From: Amoebidium appalachense
Taxonomy: Eukaryota; Ichthyosporea
DNA length: 64,000 nt
Direction: 5' to 3'
NCBI GenBank assembly: GCA_963693365.1
Contig: CAVNZM010000002.1
Location: 10,912,001-10,976,000, forward strand
The translations under genes and the position numbers were made by a program. Positions 60,321 to 64,000 of this stretch are shown piece after piece. The notes beneath the pieces are model-generated. The model did no database searches and was not told the origin of the DNA. It worked only from the letters and a program-made list of their open reading frames with translations. The first letter of the stretch is position 1; each line of letters starts with the position of its first letter.

Positions 60321-62780
60321 CGTACCCGCCTTTCCGTTGATAAAACCTTTAATTATCAAAGTGCAGAACTTGTGTATCCCTTGTCTCACAAAAGTGACTT
60401 TGTCAGTGTTCATGAGCATTCTGCGCCTCCAATTTTCGATTTCGCATGGTATATATATATCACATGCTTGTGATTGTGTCACAAAAAACCCAACTATGAT
60501 AATATATTAGCTGTAATTCATCAAATACTATTTGGAGACTGCCCACAGCTTCAAAATTGTTGTCGACAGGGGTACTGTTTATATATATGCGGCCACGCTG
60601 TGATCAAGTGCAGGCAACAGCCTAACATTGCCTTTCTTGCACCCAGCCAGCCACAGGGCTTCTGTAATGCACGTCATCCCGAGATACTCATCATAGCATG
60701 GGCTTCATTTTTATTGTGCTTGTTTTGTATGTGACTGTGTGTGTGTGTGTGCATGCATGTACGTGTGACTTGTGACAGTGTGCGTGTGCGTGTGGTGTGT
60801 GTGTGTGTTACAGTATGTGTGTGTCAGACTCTGTGTGTGTGCGTGTGTGTGTGTGTGTGTGTCACGGTGTGTGTGTGTGTGTGTGTGTGTTAACGTTTTT
60901 TACTTCTTCGTCACAAAGTCACAGAGTTTCGCCTCAGTATCGTCTATGCACCACACAAGGTAACATATGAAGGAATACAGTCGAACTTGAAAGTCACATC
61001 ACACGGCTGAGCGCATGTACCTTTGAATTGATGCTACCAGCGGTTTATTTTTTTGGTGTACTGTTACAGTAGGGTAAATACAGTGTGTGCATATGCATAG
61101 TGACCAAGTTCCTCTCTATAATGAGTGCATGGCTCCTAGTTGGTCGATCATCACCAGCATATGCATGCATGATAACACGTGTGCATGTAATGCACATCAC
61201 TCTGCACAATGGGAGTTGGGAAATTACGTGTCTGGGGGAAGGCTACCACCTACTGAGGCGGTGTCTGCTTTCTTTCTTTCTTTTTTTTTTTTTTTACTTG
61301 TAGATGTATAACGTCGCACGTGCGGCAACACGTCAGTACGTGTTAGGGGGGAAGGAGGGATGCTGAGGTTGGGGTGTGTAGGACAGGGCAGAAGGCGAAA
61401 GCACGTGATACAGCTGTATGTTTTTTAAATGGATGTTTGACTAGGAAGAGAACGGGTAACGACAACGAAGTTTACGCAATACGTATACATGGGAGGTCAG
61501 TCTATGTGATGCATCACAGGTAACGATATAAAAGAAGTGAGAGATCATAGCTGCCCCTGAGTTACCTCAAAGGCCGTAGCTCTGATCTTTCAAGAAGAAC
61601 GGTAAAAAAACGGCGCAGCGTCTATTTGAACGTACGTGTACGTTAGTTGGCTGGAGGGCACAGCTATCACTAAGGTTTATTTCAAGTTGCGTGTGAAAAA
61701 CGACAGCGTGGAAATACAGATACAGCGTAAGCAGTAACTTATAATAAGGCGGAAGTAAAGATTTTGAAAAGCTAGGGGAAACACGTGCTGCACGTGCACC
61801 CCTTTGTCCCATGAATCGTGAACGTGCCACAGTGAGTGTGAGTGTGAGTTCTGTGAACTTCTGACCACGTGGTAATTCCGAAACTGGAAATCTTATGCGG
61901 GGACAGTAACGGTGGTGAATCATGGTGCGTGTCCTTTTCCCTATTGGATCAGAACGAACCCAAAAGTATTTTAACTATTATGCGTGATATGTAGCAAATC
62001 AGCAGAGGGTGGGGAGGTGTGTATCAAACTATGTGAGCCGGCATCGCCTTGTTGACGGCAGCACCTCACGCTAACCGTCAGCCAATAGGAATGTACTGCG
62101 GCACTTCCGGAAATGATGCTTTTGCTGTGTCACGCATTCCGCAGCGTTTACATAGTAGCCAAAAGTGCACAGTGTGCCGTGTCACGACACCGACGTCACA
62201 CCGTCGTCACTATAGAATTTGAAAACAATAAGAGCGTAATTTGCAGCGTAGTAATGCCTACCAGAAAACCAAAGAAAATAATATTGAAAAATTTCAATTA
62301 GTTTGGTAATCTGGAAATATTTAGTAACGAAACAATGCATCAGTACGTGGTGCGCATGCATATTTGGACCGCACGGTGACTGGGTCAGTTCGATGTTTTG
62401 TGTACATTTTGTGCATACGCGCGTGACGTCACATGCATTTTATTAGGCTCAGCACAGACTGAACAACAGATGTGCTCGGGGATGCATATGGCATGGTCCT
62501 CACTGCGGATTACAATCACTGTGCCGGTACGCACAGATGTGCACGACCTATATTAGTGGGCCCTAATAGACATTGGTATGTAAGGGATTCTTGATTTTGA
62601 AACGGGGAGGGGGGTAGTAGTAGTAGTAGTAGTAGCGTTGGGGCCTTTGGACAGTGGGTCCTTTCCCCCCCTTTCTCCGCGGGGGGGGGGGGGGGGGGGG
62701 GGGGAGGGGGGCCCGGGGGACCCACCCACCCCCCGTCGGCTGCCATAATCTGACTATTTATATCAGATAACCTGATGATA
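60320..62780. other. Ordinary sequence, no gene supported
   Basis: Mostly unique, AT-balanced sequence with one GT-rich stretch (60736-60895). Short frames (60474-60734 plus, 61567-61923 minus) show no recognisable protein. G and C runs reappear at 62677-62710. Confidence 0.35.
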
Positions 62781-62806
62781 TAACATTAATTATCATTAAC
62801 AGCCGT

Positions 62807-63107
62807 TTACATGCATAGCATGACATCGTCATTGCCTTTAAACCAAGGCCTCCAACAACTGTAGTTGTATCTAGGGGGCCTTGCTTTAAACACAAACATT
62901 GACTCAAGAGGCTCACTAATTATTAATATTTATAATAGAAGAAGGCCTTGATCACTTCGGACGGTAATTACATGCATAGCATGACATCGTCATTGCCTTT
63001 AAACCAAGGCCTCCTACAACTGTAGTATCTAGGAGGCCTTGCTTTAAACACAAACATTGACTCAAGAGGCTCACTAATTATTAATATTAATAGAAGTCCT
63101 TGATCAC
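62807..63107. repeat. Tandem duplication of a 140-160-base hairpin repeat
   Basis: ACATGCATAGCATGACATCG and the following sequence occur at about 62809 and 62970. Each copy contains a hairpin. In copy 2, TTTAAACCAAGGCCTCCTA (62998) pairs with TAGGAGGCCTTGCTTTAAA (63030) over 19 bases with one mismatch. Confidence 0.9.
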
Positions 63108-63166
63108 CTGAAACTCAGGTTACATGCCGTCCGGTACCGGTCATATGCATTCGGGGGTCCCTTCCC

Positions 63167-63203
<37 letters not shown>

Positions 63204-63290
63204 AGCTCCCCCACCCCAGGTCCCCCTGGGGCCCCTGTCACCCCACCGCGCCCCCCTCCCCCCGGGGCCCCTTCTCTCCCCCCTCCCGGA

Positions 63291-63334
<44 letters not shown>

Positions 63335-63673
63335 TCTCCCACTCGTCTTCAGTTGCCCCGGCCCACCACGCACGCACATACACGCACACACTTTCACACG
63401 TATTGAATTAATTAACACGTACCTGCATACACATGTACCACCCACGTGCACGCACATGAGGTGCAAAAACTTTGACTGATGAGCACCCGACACACACATG
63501 AACATGCAGATGCATTCACCCACACCACACACACATACATTCCCTGCCACACACTCAGGCAGCTGCAGATATGCACACCAACACTGCACAGTGAACGTTA
63601 CATGGTAACCTTGCCCACAATAATTATTCATAATTTAGAAATAGTACGACCCGTGCATGTGTGAGTGTGCTGA

Positions 63674-63734
<61 letters not shown>

Positions 63735-64000
63735 TATGTTGTGTATAGGTGTGCGTGTGTGCATGCATGTGTGCACATGCATGTACTTTTGTGTAAATGA
63801 GCAGCCGAGGGAGGGGGGAGGGGGGTAGGGAGGGAGGGAGGGAGGGGGGTGATCATGGTGGGGCGGGACAGAGGCCTGCGGGAGGGGAGAGGGGGAGGGA
63901 CCGCGGAGAGAGGGAGGGGAGATTAAGAAAATAATATAGAGCATGCATCCGACAGAAGAAGACCACCGGCACGAACGGGTGGGAAGTGTGTGTGTGTGAC
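63108..64000. other. Right edge: C-rich block and (GT)n, no gene
   Basis: C-rich sequence (63166-63340), CA-rich sequence, (GT)n (63675-63717) with a G run, then G/A-rich sequence to the edge. Confidence 0.4.

Noticed and set aside
60474-60734. An 86-codon plus-strand frame with many Cys
   Set aside because: No splice context, start context or recognisable motif; length is within chance in this sequence.

Overview
This is eukaryotic genomic DNA with three long, intron-rich, conserved protein genes. Their introns and the spaces between them are packed with simple repeats: (GT/CA)n, (GA/TC)n, long G or C homopolymers and two minisatellites. Most long open frames in the window are Cys-Val, His-Thr, Pro or Gly shadows of those repeats. 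The gene set (listerin, presenilin, and a PRRC2/BAT2 protein with an animal-type N-terminus) suggests an animal or a close unicellular relative (holozoan). I cannot name the organism. Family comparisons are from memory, not from a search.

Region 1 (1-25340, minus strand) is the 5' and middle part of LTN1, encoding listerin, the E3 ubiquitin ligase of ribosome-associated quality control. I could place 35 exons. Apart from the last one at the left edge, their phases join without a break from the ATG at 25340 down to 1260. The C-terminal RWD-like and RING regions lie beyond the left edge. Introns hold nearly all the bases, including a 30-bp minisatellite (7721-8007) and a higher-order GT repeat (7186-7563).

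Region 2 (27551-36644, plus strand) is a complete 13-exon presenilin gene (PSEN, 410 aa), the aspartyl protease of gamma-secretase. Both catalytic motifs (YD and GLGD) and the PAL motif are present. It is divergent from LTN1, with a 2.2-kb spacer that contains a 1-kb dispersed repeat.

Region 3 (41589-54052, plus strand) is a PRRC2/BAT2-like gene of about 2,420 codons with two very large, GC-rich exons. The last exon is glutamine-rich. One surplus A in exon 2 breaks the frame; homology and splice phase both show where. The spacer at 36645-41588 carries a foldback element built from a repeated 15-bp palindrome (39460-39861).

Region 4 (54053-64000) has no gene I can support. It holds the PRRC2 3' UTR with an AATAAA, a second copy of the 1-kb repeat in the same orientation next to a reverse-transcriptase-like fragment, a 27-bp minisatellite, a long (TC)n tract, and several short tandem or inverted duplications. 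The three genes are not a functional operon. What links them is the shared repeat-dominated intron architecture.
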